A stretch of DNA of 64,000 nt from Pseudomonas putida (lineage in GTDB: Bacteria > Pseudomonadota > Gammaproteobacteria > Pseudomonadales > Pseudomonadaceae): the NCBI RefSeq assembly GCF_002025705.1, contig NZ_CP018846.1, forward strand, positions 4,207,501-4,271,500, in the 5' to 3' direction. Position 1 is the stretch's first letter, and each line of letters starts with the position of its first letter. Made by a program: the position numbers and the translations under genes. Below, one piece after another: positions 8,002-16,166 of this stretch. The notes beneath the pieces were generated by a model. The model did not search any database. It was not told where the DNA came from and saw only the letters and a list, made by a program, of their open reading frames with translations.

Positions 8002-9333
8002 TTGCGTTCTCTGTTCTGGCGCATCCTGGCCAGCTTCTGGCTGGCTATCACCCTGGTCGCGGGCCTGTCGATCCTGCTCGGCCACATGCTCAACCAGGAC
8101 GCCTGGATCCTCAGCCGCCACCCGGGCCTGAAAACCATGGCCAGCCATTGGACCAAGCATTATGAGCAGGAGGGCCTGGAGTCTGCCCAGGCATTTCTGG
8201 AGCGACGCAAGCAGCGCTACAAGATCGATGTACAGGTGCTCGACGACAGCGGCGATGCCGTGGTGCCCGGCACCTTCCCGCGCCGCGCTGCGGCGTTCGA
8301 GGCGCGCCAGCACAATGACGAGCGCCGCCTGCCGTGGCGCCGCTTGACCGAGGAATACACCAGCCCCGACACCGGCGAGACCTACCTGCTGATCTACCGC
8401 ATCCCGCACCCGGAGCTGGATGCGTGGCACCGCGAGAGCCTGCTGTGGCCGTTGAGTGCGCTGGGCATCGCGTTGGTGGTGCTTACCTTGTTCAGCCTGC
8501 TGGTGACCCTGTCCATCACCCGTCCGCTCAGCCGCCTGCGCGGTGCCGTGCACGACCTTGGCCAGGCCACCTACCAACAGAACAGCCTGGCCCGCCTGGC
8601 TGCCCGGCGTGACGAGTTTGGTGTGCTGGCCAAGGACTTCAACAAGATGGGCGCACGCCTGCAGAGTCTGATCGGCAGCCAGCGTCAGCTGCTGCGCGAC
8701 GTGTCCCACGAGCTGCGTTCACCGCTGGCCCGCCTGCGCATTGCCCTGGCCCTGGCCGAACGTGCCGAAACCGAACAGCGCCAGGCCCTGTGGCCGCGCC
8801 TGACCCGCGAATGCGACCGCCTGGAAGACCTGATCAGCGAAATCCTGACGTTGGCCAGGGTCGATGCCGAGCAGGCCCATGCCGAGCCTGTCGACCTCAA
8901 CACGCTGCTCGGCAGCGTGCGCAAGGACGCTCAGCTCAGTGCGCCGGAGCAAGAAGTGAAGCTGGAGGCACAACCGGGGTTGACGCTGCAAGGCTGGCCG
9001 ACGCTGATCGAGCGCGCCGTGGACAACCTGGTGCGCAATGCCCTGCGCTTCAACCCGCAGGGGCAACCGATCGAGATCAGCGCGCAGCGCGAGCCCGGGC
9101 AGATCGTCCTGAGCGTGCGTGATCACGGCCCCGGGGTGGCGCCGGAGCACCTGGCACAGCTGGGCGAGCCGTTCTTCCGTGCGCCGGGGCAGGAGGCAGC
9201 GGGGCATGGCCTGGGCCTGGCGATTGCGCGCAAGGCGGCGGAGCGCCATGGCGGCAGCCTGGTGCTGGAGAATCACCCGCAGGGTGGATTCGTAGCCCGG
9301 TTGGAGTTGCCTGAGAACATCGCGGCTGACTGA
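8002..9333 (+). CDS. Sensor histidine kinase, CpxA-like
   Basis: Membrane histidine kinase of about 443 residues. TM1 lies near 8-30, a periplasmic domain of about 120 residues follows, TM2 lies near 150-172, then HAMP. The HisKA domain has phospho-accepting His236 in LLRDVSHELRSPLARLR. The HATPase domain shows the N box (LVRNALRFN near 345), G1 (VRDHGPGVAP near 373) and G2 (GHGLGLAIA near 402). I choose the TTG at 8002, with AGGAG about 6 bp upstream; a GTG two codons earlier is possible. Downstream of the Spy-like gene and its terminator, it completes the Cpx-like module. Confidence 0.88.
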   Translation: MRSLFWRILASFWLAITLVAGLSILLGHMLNQDAWILSRHPGLKTMASHWTKHYEQEGLESAQAFLERRKQRYKIDVQVLDDSGDAVVPGTFPRRAAAFEARQHNDERRLPWRRLTEEYTSPDTGETYLLIYRIPHPELDAWHRESLLWPLSALGIALVVLTLFSLLVTLSITRPLSRLRGAVHDLGQATYQQNSLARLAARRDEFGVLAKDFNKMGARLQSLIGSQRQLLRDVSHELRSPLARLRIALALAERAETEQRQALWPRLTRECDRLEDLISEILTLARVDAEQAHAEPVDLNTLLGSVRKDAQLSAPEQEVKLEAQPGLTLQGWPTLIERAVDNLVRNALRFNPQGQPIEISAQREPGQIVLSVRDHGPGVAPEHLAQLGEPFFRAPGQEAAGHGLGLAIARKAAERHGGSLVLENHPQGGFVARLELPENIAAD

Positions 9334-9342
9334 CAGAAAGCC

Positions 9343-9465
9343 GGGGGCTGCTTTGCAGCCCTTTCCGACCGGTCCGGCGCCCCGGCAAGGCCGCTCCTAC
9401 AGGGATCACCACAGGCTCGAAACCTGTGCCGTGCCTGTGGGAGCGGGCTTGCCCGCGAAGAAGCC
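9343..9465. repeat. Mixed REP-like inverted pair
   Basis: The left unit belongs to the long-arm GACCGGTCCGGCGCC family and the right unit to the GCGGGCTTGCCCGCGAAG family, so this pair is a hybrid of two element types. It lies between the convergent kinase and nitroreductase genes. Confidence 0.75.
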
Positions 9466-9471
9466 AGCGCG

Positions 9472-10029
9472 TTATTCGCCCCAGACGCTGACGTACTCGG
9501 CGGTTTCCAGTATCGGCGCCGTACGCGGCTCGGTCAGCGGCGTGCCGACATACAGGTAGCCGATCAGCTCCTCGTTCTCGGCCAACCCCAAGCCCTTGTG
9601 CACGTGGGCATCGAAGGCCATGTCGCCAGTGCGCCACACCGCGCCGATGCCCTGGGCATGCGCCGCAATCAGGATGCCATGGGCCGCGCAACCCGCTGCC
9701 AGGCGCTGCTCGGACTTGGGCACCTTGAAGTGGTCCTGCAGCTTGGCGATCACCACGATCAGCAACGGCGCACGCAGCGGCATCGCGCGCGCCTTGTCCA
9801 GCGCAGCCTGGCTGGCGTCGCCCTTGTGCTGCAGCGCTTCGGCGAACAGTTCACCGAGCTTGTCGCGGCCCTGACCCTCGATGGTCAGGAAGCGCCATGG
9901 CCGCAGCTGGCCGTGGTCCGGTGCGCGCAAGGCCGCCTGGAACAACGCCTCGCGCTGGGCCTCGTTAGGTGCAGGTTCGGTCAGGCGTGGCACGGAAACA
10001 CGGTTGAGCAATGCGTCGAGAGCCTCCAT
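9472..10029 (-). CDS. ydjA: Nitroreductase family protein, YdjA-like
   Basis: 185-residue FMN-dependent nitroreductase-fold protein. RAPDHGQLRPWRF near residue 35 is the FMN phosphate-binding segment characteristic of YdjA, and GIGAVWRTG near 125 is the second flavin-contact loop. YdjA-type enzymes are compact dimers with low activity on nitroaromatics; the natural substrate is unknown. It is a single gene, divergent from trkH with 102 bp between them. Confidence 0.88.
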   Translation of the reverse strand: MEALDALLNRVSVPRLTEPAPNEAQREALFQAALRAPDHGQLRPWRFLTIEGQGRDKLGELFAEALQHKGDASQAALDKARAMPLRAPLLIVVIAKLQDHFKVPKSEQRLAAGCAAHGILIAAHAQGIGAVWRTGDMAFDAHVHKGLGLAENEELIGYLYVGTPLTEPRTAPILETAEYVSVWGE

Positions 10030-10131
10030 CGGCTACCCTCCTGGCAGGTAAATGTGCGGCCATTCTAGCGTTTACATCACCAGACCCATAGGTAGAATGG
10101 CGCCCTTCCGTTTCGAGTCTGAGCAGATCAC

Positions 10132-11586
10132 ATGGCGTTGCCGACCTTAAGGATCATTGGTTTCATCATCGGCATCTTCCTGATTACCCTGGCCGTAGGC
10201 ATGGCCGTGCCCATGGCGACCTTGGTGATCTTCGAACGCACCGGCGACATGCCCTCGTTCCTCTGGTCCAGCCTGATCACCTTCATCGCCGGCCTGGCCA
10301 TGGTCGTTCAGGGGCGACCCGAGCACGTCCACCTGCGCCCACGCGACATGTATTTGCTGACGGTCAGTAGCTGGGTGGTGGTGTGCATCTTCGCGGCGCT
10401 GCCATTCTTGCTGACCCAGCACATCAGCTACACCGACGCCTTCTTCGAAAGCATGTCCGGCATCACCGCCACGGGCGCCACGGTGCTCAGCGGGCTCGAC
10501 AACATGTCACCGGGCATCCTGATGTGGCGTTCGATGCTGCACTGGCTCGGCGGCATCGGCTTCATCGCCATGGCGGTAGCGATCCTGCCGCTGCTGCGCA
10601 TCGGTGGCATGCGCCTGTTCCAGACCGAGTCGTCGGACCGTTCGGAAAAGGTCATGCCGCGCTCGCACATGGTCGCCAAGTCGATCGTCGGCGTGTACGT
10701 CGGTTTCTCGATCTTTGGCGCACTGGCCTTCTGGTGGGCCGGCATGAGCCCGTTCGATGCCATCAATCACGCCATGTCGGCGATCTCCACCGGCGGTTTC
10801 TCCACCTCCGACCAGTCGCTGGCCAAGTGGGACATCCCCGCCGTGCACTGGGTCGCGGTGGTGGTGATGATCCTCGGCAGCCTGCCTTTCACCCTGTACG
10901 TGGCGACCCTGCGCGGCAACCGCAAGGCGTTGATCCGCGACCAGCAGGTGCAGGGCCTGCTGGGCATGCTGGTGGTGACCTGGCTCGTGCTCGGCACCTG
11001 GTACTGGTACACCACCAACCTGCACTGGCTCGACGCCTTGCGCCACGTGGCGCTCAACGTGACCTCGGTGGTCACCACCACCGGCTTCGCCCTGGGCGAC
11101 TACAGCCTGTGGGGCAACTTCTCGCTGATGCTGTTCTTCTACCTGGGCTTCGTCGGTGGCTGCTCCGGCTCGACGGCCGGTGGCATCAAGATCTTCCGTT
11201 TCCAGGTGGCCTACATCCTGCTCAAGGCCAGCCTCAACCAGCTGATCCACCCGCGCGCGGTGATCAAGCAGAAGTACAACGGCCATCGCCTGGACGAAGA
11301 GATCGTGCGTTCGATCCTGACCTTCTCGTTCTTCTTCGCCATCACCATCTGCGTGATGGCCCTGCTGCTGTCGCTGCTGGGGGTGGACTGGATGACCGCA
11401 CTGACCGGCGCCGCCGGCACGGTGTCGGGCGTCGGCCCGGGCCTGGGTGAAGTGGTCGGCCCTTCGGGCAACTACTCGACGCTGCCGGATGCCGCCAAGT
11501 GGATCCTCGCCGCCGGCATGCTGCTCGGCCGCCTGGAAATCATCACGGTGCTGGTGTTGTGCATGCCGGCGTTCTGGCGTCACTGA
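10132..11586 (+). CDS. trkH: Trk system potassium transporter TrkH/TrkI
   Basis: 484-residue inner-membrane K+ channel subunit of the Trk/Ktr/HKT superfamily. The four pore-loop filters are visible in order: SGITATGATVLSG, SAISTGGFSTSDQ, SVVTTTGFALGDY and AGTVSGVGPGLGE, with the invariant glycines. It would import K+ gated by the peripheral NAD-binding subunit TrkA, which is not in this window. The last 44 bp overlap, tail to tail, the 3' end of the AraC-type gene on the other strand. Confidence 0.94.
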   Translation: MALPTLRIIGFIIGIFLITLAVGMAVPMATLVIFERTGDMPSFLWSSLITFIAGLAMVVQGRPEHVHLRPRDMYLLTVSSWVVVCIFAALPFLLTQHISYTDAFFESMSGITATGATVLSGLDNMSPGILMWRSMLHWLGGIGFIAMAVAILPLLRIGGMRLFQTESSDRSEKVMPRSHMVAKSIVGVYVGFSIFGALAFWWAGMSPFDAINHAMSAISTGGFSTSDQSLAKWDIPAVHWVAVVVMILGSLPFTLYVATLRGNRKALIRDQQVQGLLGMLVVTWLVLGTWYWYTTNLHWLDALRHVALNVTSVVTTTGFALGDYSLWGNFSLMLFFYLGFVGGCSGSTAGGIKIFRFQVAYILLKASLNQLIHPRAVIKQKYNGHRLDEEIVRSILTFSFFFAITICVMALLLSLLGVDWMTALTGAAGTVSGVGPGLGEVVGPSGNYSTLPDAAKWILAAGMLLGRLEIITVLVLCMPAFWRH

Positions 11587-12604
11587 CTTCGCCGGGCTCG
11601 GTACCCAGCCGGGCGCGGTATTCGCTGGGGGTCACATCGAACCAGCGGCGGAACGCCCGGTAGAAGTTGCTCGGGTCGGCAAAACCCAGCAGGTAGGCGG
11701 TTTCCAGCAAGGTCATGCCTGGCTGGGCCAGGTACTGCTCGGCCAGCTCGCGACGGGTGTCGTCCAGCAGGGTCTGGAAGCTGGTGCCCTCTTCCTGCAG
11801 GCGGCGCTGCAAGGTGCGCTGGGACAGGTGCAGGGCCTGGGCCAGGGTTTCGCGCTGGGGCTCGCCTTGCGGCAGGATGCGGCACAACACCTGGCGCACC
11901 CGGTGAGTCACGCGGCTCTCCGAAAAGCGCGCGAGGTATTCACCGGCAAAGCGGTCATGCAGGATGGCCATGGCTTCGTTGGCGGTGGGCAATGGCGCCT
12001 CCATGTCGGCCCGTTCGAACACCAGCGCATCGTGCGGTGCACCGAACACCAGCGGGGAATGGAATGCCACCTTGTACGGTTCAATATCCTTCGGCTGCGG
12101 CCCTTGCACCAATACCCGTCGCGGCTGCACCGGCCGACCACTGAGCCACTTGCACAAGGCCAGCGCGCAGGCCAGCGAGGCTTCTGCGCTGTGCCGGGTG
12201 GGCGGCAGGTGGTCGCCATGCACGGTCAGAATCAGCGAATAGCCTTCAGGGCCGAGGATGAAGCTCAGGTCGGAGCTTTCGGCGATGATGCGCTGGTAGC
12301 GCACCAGCCGCTCGAAGCCTTCAGCCAGGGTGCGGCTGGACATCAGCGCGTAGCCCACCACGTGGAACGACGCCGGGCGCACCACCCGTGCCATGTTCAG
12401 GCCAATGGCTTCGTTGCCCGAAAGTTCGACCGCAAGCTGCCACAGGCGGGTCATGGAGTCCTGAGGAAAACGCGCATCCGGGTCGTCGAGTGCGGCGAAA
12501 TCCAGCCCCAGCTGCTTGAACATGGCTGGGCAGTCGAGCCCTTCCAGCTCCAGCGCCTTGACAATCCCTGATGCCCAGCTGGCTGACGTGGTTCTTTCGC
12601 TCAT
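11543..12604 (-). CDS. AraC-family transcriptional regulator (OruR-type)
   Basis: 353-residue regulator. The N-terminal 200 residues match the arabinose-binding-like domain (Pfam Arabinose_bd) found in OruR/ArgR-like regulators, for example RMARVVRPASFHVVGYALMSSRTL. The C-terminal AraC domain has two helix-turn-helices, with LHLSQRTLQRRLQEEGTSF and TAYLLGFADPSNFYRAFRRWFDVTPSEYR. No obvious target gene is adjacent. The 3' end overlaps trkH by 44 bp in convergent orientation. Confidence 0.88.
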   Translation of the reverse strand: MSERTTSASWASGIVKALELEGLDCPAMFKQLGLDFAALDDPDARFPQDSMTRLWQLAVELSGNEAIGLNMARVVRPASFHVVGYALMSSRTLAEGFERLVRYQRIIAESSDLSFILGPEGYSLILTVHGDHLPPTRHSAEASLACALALCKWLSGRPVQPRRVLVQGPQPKDIEPYKVAFHSPLVFGAPHDALVFERADMEAPLPTANEAMAILHDRFAGEYLARFSESRVTHRVRQVLCRILPQGEPQRETLAQALHLSQRTLQRRLQEEGTSFQTLLDDTRRELAEQYLAQPGMTLLETAYLLGFADPSNFYRAFRRWFDVTPSEYRARLGTEPGEVSDARTPACTTPAP

Positions 12605-12759
12605 GGCAGGCTTCTTATGCTGACCGCATCATGCGGTTAACCCCAAGGATACTCATTTGGCGCCTATTGTCACTGGCCGGCCCCGCCAATCACTCTAGAC
12701 TCGATTCAGGCTCCACGCCGTGTAACCTGTCAAAAAGTGATAATCCCGGAGTACTGCCC

Positions 12760-13071
12760 ATGACCAGCACCACGCAGTTTCGCAGTTTCGCCGAGTTCTA
12801 TCCGTATTACCTGGGGGAGCACAGCAACCCCACCTGCCGGCGCCTGCACTTTGTCGGCACCAGCCTGGTGATCGCCTTGCTGGCCTACACCATCGGCAGC
12901 GGGAAGTGGTTGCTGTTGCTGGCAGTGCCGCTTTGCGGGTACGGCTTCGCCTGGGTGGGGCACTTCTTCTATGAGCGCAACAGGCCGGCGACGTTCAAGC
13001 ACCCGTGGTACAGCCTGGTAGGTGACTTCGCCATGTTCCGCGACATCCTGCTTGGCCGGATCAGCCTCTAG
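12760..13071 (+). CDS. Mpo1-like (DUF962) membrane protein
   Basis: 103-residue DUF962 protein. It has the His-containing segments NPTCRRLHFVGTS and WVGHFFYERNRPATFKHPWYS, typical of the Mpo1/YGL010w family, whose yeast member is an iron-dependent dioxygenase of 2-hydroxy fatty acids. Two hydrophobic segments lie in the middle. I start at the ATG at 12760, where homology begins. Its stop overlaps the stop of the phosphoesterase on the other strand by four bases (CTAG). Function in bacteria is unproven. Confidence 0.85.
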   Translation: MTSTTQFRSFAEFYPYYLGEHSNPTCRRLHFVGTSLVIALLAYTIGSGKWLLLLAVPLCGYGFAWVGHFFYERNRPATFKHPWYSLVGDFAMFRDILLGRISL

Positions 13072-13880
13072 GCTGGCTCACGCAGAGCCGCCGCAGCGTC
13101 GGCCTGACGCGCCTGGGCATCGGCCAGCCGGTAAAGCTCGATGCTGCCGTCCCAATGCTCGATCAGCGCCGTGCACGACTCGACCCAATCACCGCAGTTG
13201 AGGTAATCCACTTCGCCGACCTTGCGTATTTCGGCGTGGTGGATATGCCCGCACACCACCCCGTGAAAACCACGGCGGGTGCACTCATGGGCAATCGCAT
13301 CCTCGAAGTCGCTGATGAAGTTCACCGCACCCTTGACCTTGTGCTTGAGGTACGCCGACAGCGACCAGTAGCCATACCCGTAGCGCACACGCCAATGGTT
13401 GAGCCAGCGGTTGAGCACCAGGGTGAACTCGTAGGCACGGTCGCCAAGGAAGGCCAGCCAACGGTGATAGCGGGTGATCACGTCGAACTGGTCGCCATGG
13501 ATCACCAGCAGGCGTCGGCCATCGGCGGTCAAGTGCTCGGCCTCGTCCACCAGCTGGATGTTGCCCAGCATCAGCTTCGAGTAACGGCGCAGGAATTCGT
13601 CGTGGTTGCCGGTGACGTAGATCACCTCGGTGCCGCGCTTGCTCATGGTCAGCAAGCGGCGAATCACATTGGTGTGGGCCTGCGGCCAGTAGATGCCACC
13701 GCGCAGCTTCCAGCCATCGATGATATCGCCGACCAGGTAGATACGGTCGGCCTGGTAGCCCTTGAGGAACTGCGACAGGTGTTCGGCCTGGCAATCACGC
13801 GTGCCCAGGTGCACGTCGGATATCCACAAGGTGCGTACGCGCTGCTTGCGTGACGGGCGAGAGAGTTCGGCATGGGTCAT
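13068..13880 (-). CDS. Calcineurin-like phosphoesterase, LpxH-related
   Basis: 270-residue metallophosphoesterase with all dimetal motifs in order: ISDVHLGT (about 20-27), LVGDIIDGW (49-57), VTGNHDE (89-95), VIHGDQFD (124-131) and CGHIHHAE (near 213). This is the family annotated as UDP-2,3-diacylglucosamine hydrolase-like. True LpxH is about 240 residues and normally encoded elsewhere, so this may be a paralogue with a different phosphoester substrate. The ATG at 13880 is chosen because the homologous region starts just after it. Divergent from the next AraC gene by 126 bp. Confidence 0.88.
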   Translation of the reverse strand: MTHAELSRPSRKQRVRTLWISDVHLGTRDCQAEHLSQFLKGYQADRIYLVGDIIDGWKLRGGIYWPQAHTNVIRRLLTMSKRGTEVIYVTGNHDEFLRRYSKLMLGNIQLVDEAEHLTADGRRLLVIHGDQFDVITRYHRWLAFLGDRAYEFTLVLNRWLNHWRVRYGYGYWSLSAYLKHKVKGAVNFISDFEDAIAHECTRRGFHGVVCGHIHHAEIRKVGEVDYLNCGDWVESCTALIEHWDGSIELYRLADAQARQADAAAALREPA

Positions 13881-14006
13881 GGGCAGGCTCCGGCGCTGTT
13901 TGCTGGAGACTGGCAGGCACAGGTGACAGGTTGGTGGCAGGGATGTGACGAGTGATGGGCTGCCAGGAATGCGGCACAATGGCTGGCAGCCCCACGAGGA
14001 ACCCCC

Positions 14007-14771
14007 ATGGCCGGCCCGATACTTTCCTTGCGCCACTACCGCGATGAGCTGATCGCCCACAGCCACGAACACCCGCAATTGGTATTCGGCCTGCAAGGTC
14101 GCCTGGATTTCGAGGTGCAGGGCCACGGCGCCAAGGTCGCCCGCCAGGGGCTGGTGGTGGTGCCCGCTGGCGCCCACCACACCTGTGGCAGCGATGCCGG
14201 CAGCGATTGCCTGGTACTGGATGTGCCCGGTGAGCATTGGCTGCACGAGCAACTGGGGGCCCATGCCGATGCCAGCCGGCGCCTGCTCGACCAGCCTGGC
14301 GCAATGGGGCTGGACGATCGCCAGCAGCAACTGGTGGACTGGCTGGCGGCGAGCCCCATGGACGACCCACTGATTGCCCGGCAAGGCGCGGTGCTGTTGC
14401 TGGCCAGCCTGAACCCCGGCGCCGCGGCCATCGTCACGCCCAGCCATCGCCTTCCCTATGCCGCTTTCGATGCGCATATCGAACAGCATGCGGCCTACCC
14501 GCTGCAGGTTGCCGACCTTGCACGTATCGCCGGCTTGTCCAGTGCCCGGCTACATGCACGATTCACCGCGGAGTGCGGCATGACGCCGATGGACTACATC
14601 CGCCAGCGGCGCCTGCTCAAGGCAAGGCGGCTGGTCAAGCAGACCTTGCTGCCGATGGGGGAGATTGCAGCGCAGGTGGGGTACAGCTCGCAGAGTGCGT
14701 TCTCGGCGGCGATGCTGCGCGCGTTTGGCTGCCCGCCGTTGGCCATGCGGCGAGAGGCTGGCGACAATTGA
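14007..14771 (+). CDS. AraC-family regulator with cupin sensor domain
   Basis: 254 residues. The N-terminal cupin-like domain starts with HSHEHPQLVFGLQGRLDFEVQGH, and VVPAGAHHTC matches the ligand-binding jelly roll of small AraC regulators. The C-terminal DNA-binding domain contains DLARIAGLSSARLHARFTAECG and IAAQVGYSSQSAFSAAMLRAFG. It precedes an EamA exporter in the same direction, with a REP pair in between, and is the probable regulator of that exporter, an arrangement common for drug or amino acid efflux genes. Confidence 0.88.
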   Translation: MAGPILSLRHYRDELIAHSHEHPQLVFGLQGRLDFEVQGHGAKVARQGLVVVPAGAHHTCGSDAGSDCLVLDVPGEHWLHEQLGAHADASRRLLDQPGAMGLDDRQQQLVDWLAASPMDDPLIARQGAVLLLASLNPGAAAIVTPSHRLPYAAFDAHIEQHAAYPLQVADLARIAGLSSARLHARFTAECGMTPMDYIRQRRLLKARRLVKQTLLPMGEIAAQVGYSSQSAFSAAMLRAFGCPPLAMRREAGDN

Positions 14772-14821
14772 CGGCAGGATGGCGACAGAACGTGTTGTCT
14801 TGAAGATTTACACTTTGCTGC

Positions 14822-14894
14822 GCCGGCCTCATCGCGGATAAATCCGCTCCTACGCGGTACCTGTAGGAGCGGATTTATCCGCGATGAGGCCGGC
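14822..14894. repeat. REP-like inverted pair, near-perfect hairpin
   Basis: GCCGGCCTCATCGCGGATAA and its inverse with 31-bp perfect arms (14822-14852 and 14864-14894) and an 11-bp spacer, between the AraC and EamA genes. The GCGGATAAATCCGC variant is shared in part with the large inverted repeat at 37494-37735. Confidence 0.85.
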
Positions 14895-14926
14895 ACAGCC
14901 AGTAAAGATACAAGCAAGGACCCCAT

Positions 14927-15817
14927 ATGAACCACCGCACTGCCCTCGGCGCCCTGCACATCGGCGCGTTGTTCTTCGGCCTGACCGGCGTCTTCGGCAA
15001 GCTGGCCACCAGCGCCAGCCCGGCGATCATCGTCTTCGGCCGCGCCGCCTTCGCCGTGCTGGCCCTGGCGCTGTTCGCAAGCCTCACCGGCCCCGGCTGG
15101 CGACGCCTGAGTGGCCAGGACATGCGCCGCCTGCTGCTCGGTGGCGTGCTGCTGGCCGGCCATTGGGTCAGCTTCTTCATCGCTGTGAAAGTTGGCGGCG
15201 TGGCCATCGCCACCCTGGGCTTTGCCAGCTTCCCAGCCTTCACCGTGATCCTAGAAGGCTTGCTGTTCCGCGAACGCATCCGCCGCAACGAAGGCGTGCT
15301 GGTGGTACTGGTCAGCATCGGCCTGATACTGGTCACCCCGGCATTCGACCTGGCCAGCCAGGCTACCGGCGGCCTGCTCTGGGCGTTGCTCTCCGGGTTG
15401 CTGTTCTCGCTGCTGTCCCTGACCAACCGTGCTGGCTCCGGGCGCTTGCCAGCCGTGCAGGCGGCGCTGTGGCAGAACCTGGTGGTCGGCTTGTGCCTGC
15501 TGCCCTTCGCCGGCCAAGGCCTGAGCCAGGTAGCCGCCATGGACTGGTTGTGGATCGCCCTGCTCGGGGTCTTCTGCACCGGCGTCGCCCACAGCCTGTT
15601 CGTGGCCAGCCTGGGAGTGATCAAGGCGCGCACCGCCGCCGTAGTGTTCGCCATGGAACCGGTCTACGGTATCGCCGTGGCCTGGGCGGTGTTTGCCGAA
15701 ACGCCAACCCTGCGCATGCTGTTGGGTGGCGTGCTGATCATCTTTGCCATCGTGCTGTCCAGCCGCATGGCCGCAGAGCAACCTCCCAGGCACAAGGCCG
15801 TGGCCGAGGGCGCCTGA
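14927..15817 (+). CDS. EamA/DMT-family transporter
   Basis: 296-residue membrane protein with ten predicted helices in two EamA repeats of five, typical of the drug/metabolite transporter superfamily. FFGLTGVFGKLATSASPAIIVFGRAAFA at the N-terminus and FAMEPVYGIAVAWAVFAETPTLRMLLGGVLII in the second repeat are the EamA signatures. Substrate not deducible. It follows a cupin-AraC regulator and ends one base before the stop of the Rdx gene on the other strand (TGATCA shared at the junction). Confidence 0.88.
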   Translation: MNHRTALGALHIGALFFGLTGVFGKLATSASPAIIVFGRAAFAVLALALFASLTGPGWRRLSGQDMRRLLLGGVLLAGHWVSFFIAVKVGGVAIATLGFASFPAFTVILEGLLFRERIRRNEGVLVVLVSIGLILVTPAFDLASQATGGLLWALLSGLLFSLLSLTNRAGSGRLPAVQAALWQNLVVGLCLLPFAGQGLSQVAAMDWLWIALLGVFCTGVAHSLFVASLGVIKARTAAVVFAMEPVYGIAVAWAVFAETPTLRMLLGGVLIIFAIVLSSRMAAEQPPRHKAVAEGA

Positions 15818-16099
15818 TCAGCGATCGTTGTGGCCCAGGTCGCGCTGCGGGTCGATCTGGTCGCGCACTCGCTGCTTGAGCACCTTGGCCTCGGGGAAAC
15901 CTCCGTCAGCCTTGCGCTCCCAGATCTGTACGCCATTGCAAGTGATGCGGAAGACCCCACCGCTGGCCGGTTCCAGCGCTACCCGGCCAAGGTCGTCGGT
16001 GAAGGTGCTGAGCAGCTCCTGGGCCAGCCAGGCGGCTCGCAGCAGCCACTGGCATTGCGTGCAATATGTGATGACGATTTCCGGCTTGTTGTCGGCCAT
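15818..16099 (-). CDS. SelT/SelW/SelH-family (Rdx) protein
   Basis: 93-residue thioredoxin-like Rdx-domain protein with the redox motif YCTQCQW (CxxC, residues 13-16). In the selenoprotein members of the family the second Cys is selenocysteine; here both are Cys. IVITYCTQCQWLLRAAWLAQELLSTF and GGVFRITCNGVQIWERK fit the family. Its redox partner is unknown. Convergent with the EamA gene, and divergent from the patatin autotransporter with 67 bp between. Confidence 0.9.
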   Translation of the reverse strand: MADNKPEIVITYCTQCQWLLRAAWLAQELLSTFTDDLGRVALEPASGGVFRITCNGVQIWERKADGGFPEAKVLKQRVRDQIDPQRDLGHNDR

Positions 16100-16166
16100 G
16101 CTGAGGCATCTCCAGGTAAGGGGCCGCTTATACTAGCGGTCTTTAGCCTTCGGTTTGAGACTCAAG

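Noticed and set aside
13068..13880. Calling the phosphoesterase LpxH itself
   Set aside because: All metal motifs are present but the protein is longer than LpxH and has no lipid A gene next to it; a paralogue of different function is as likely.
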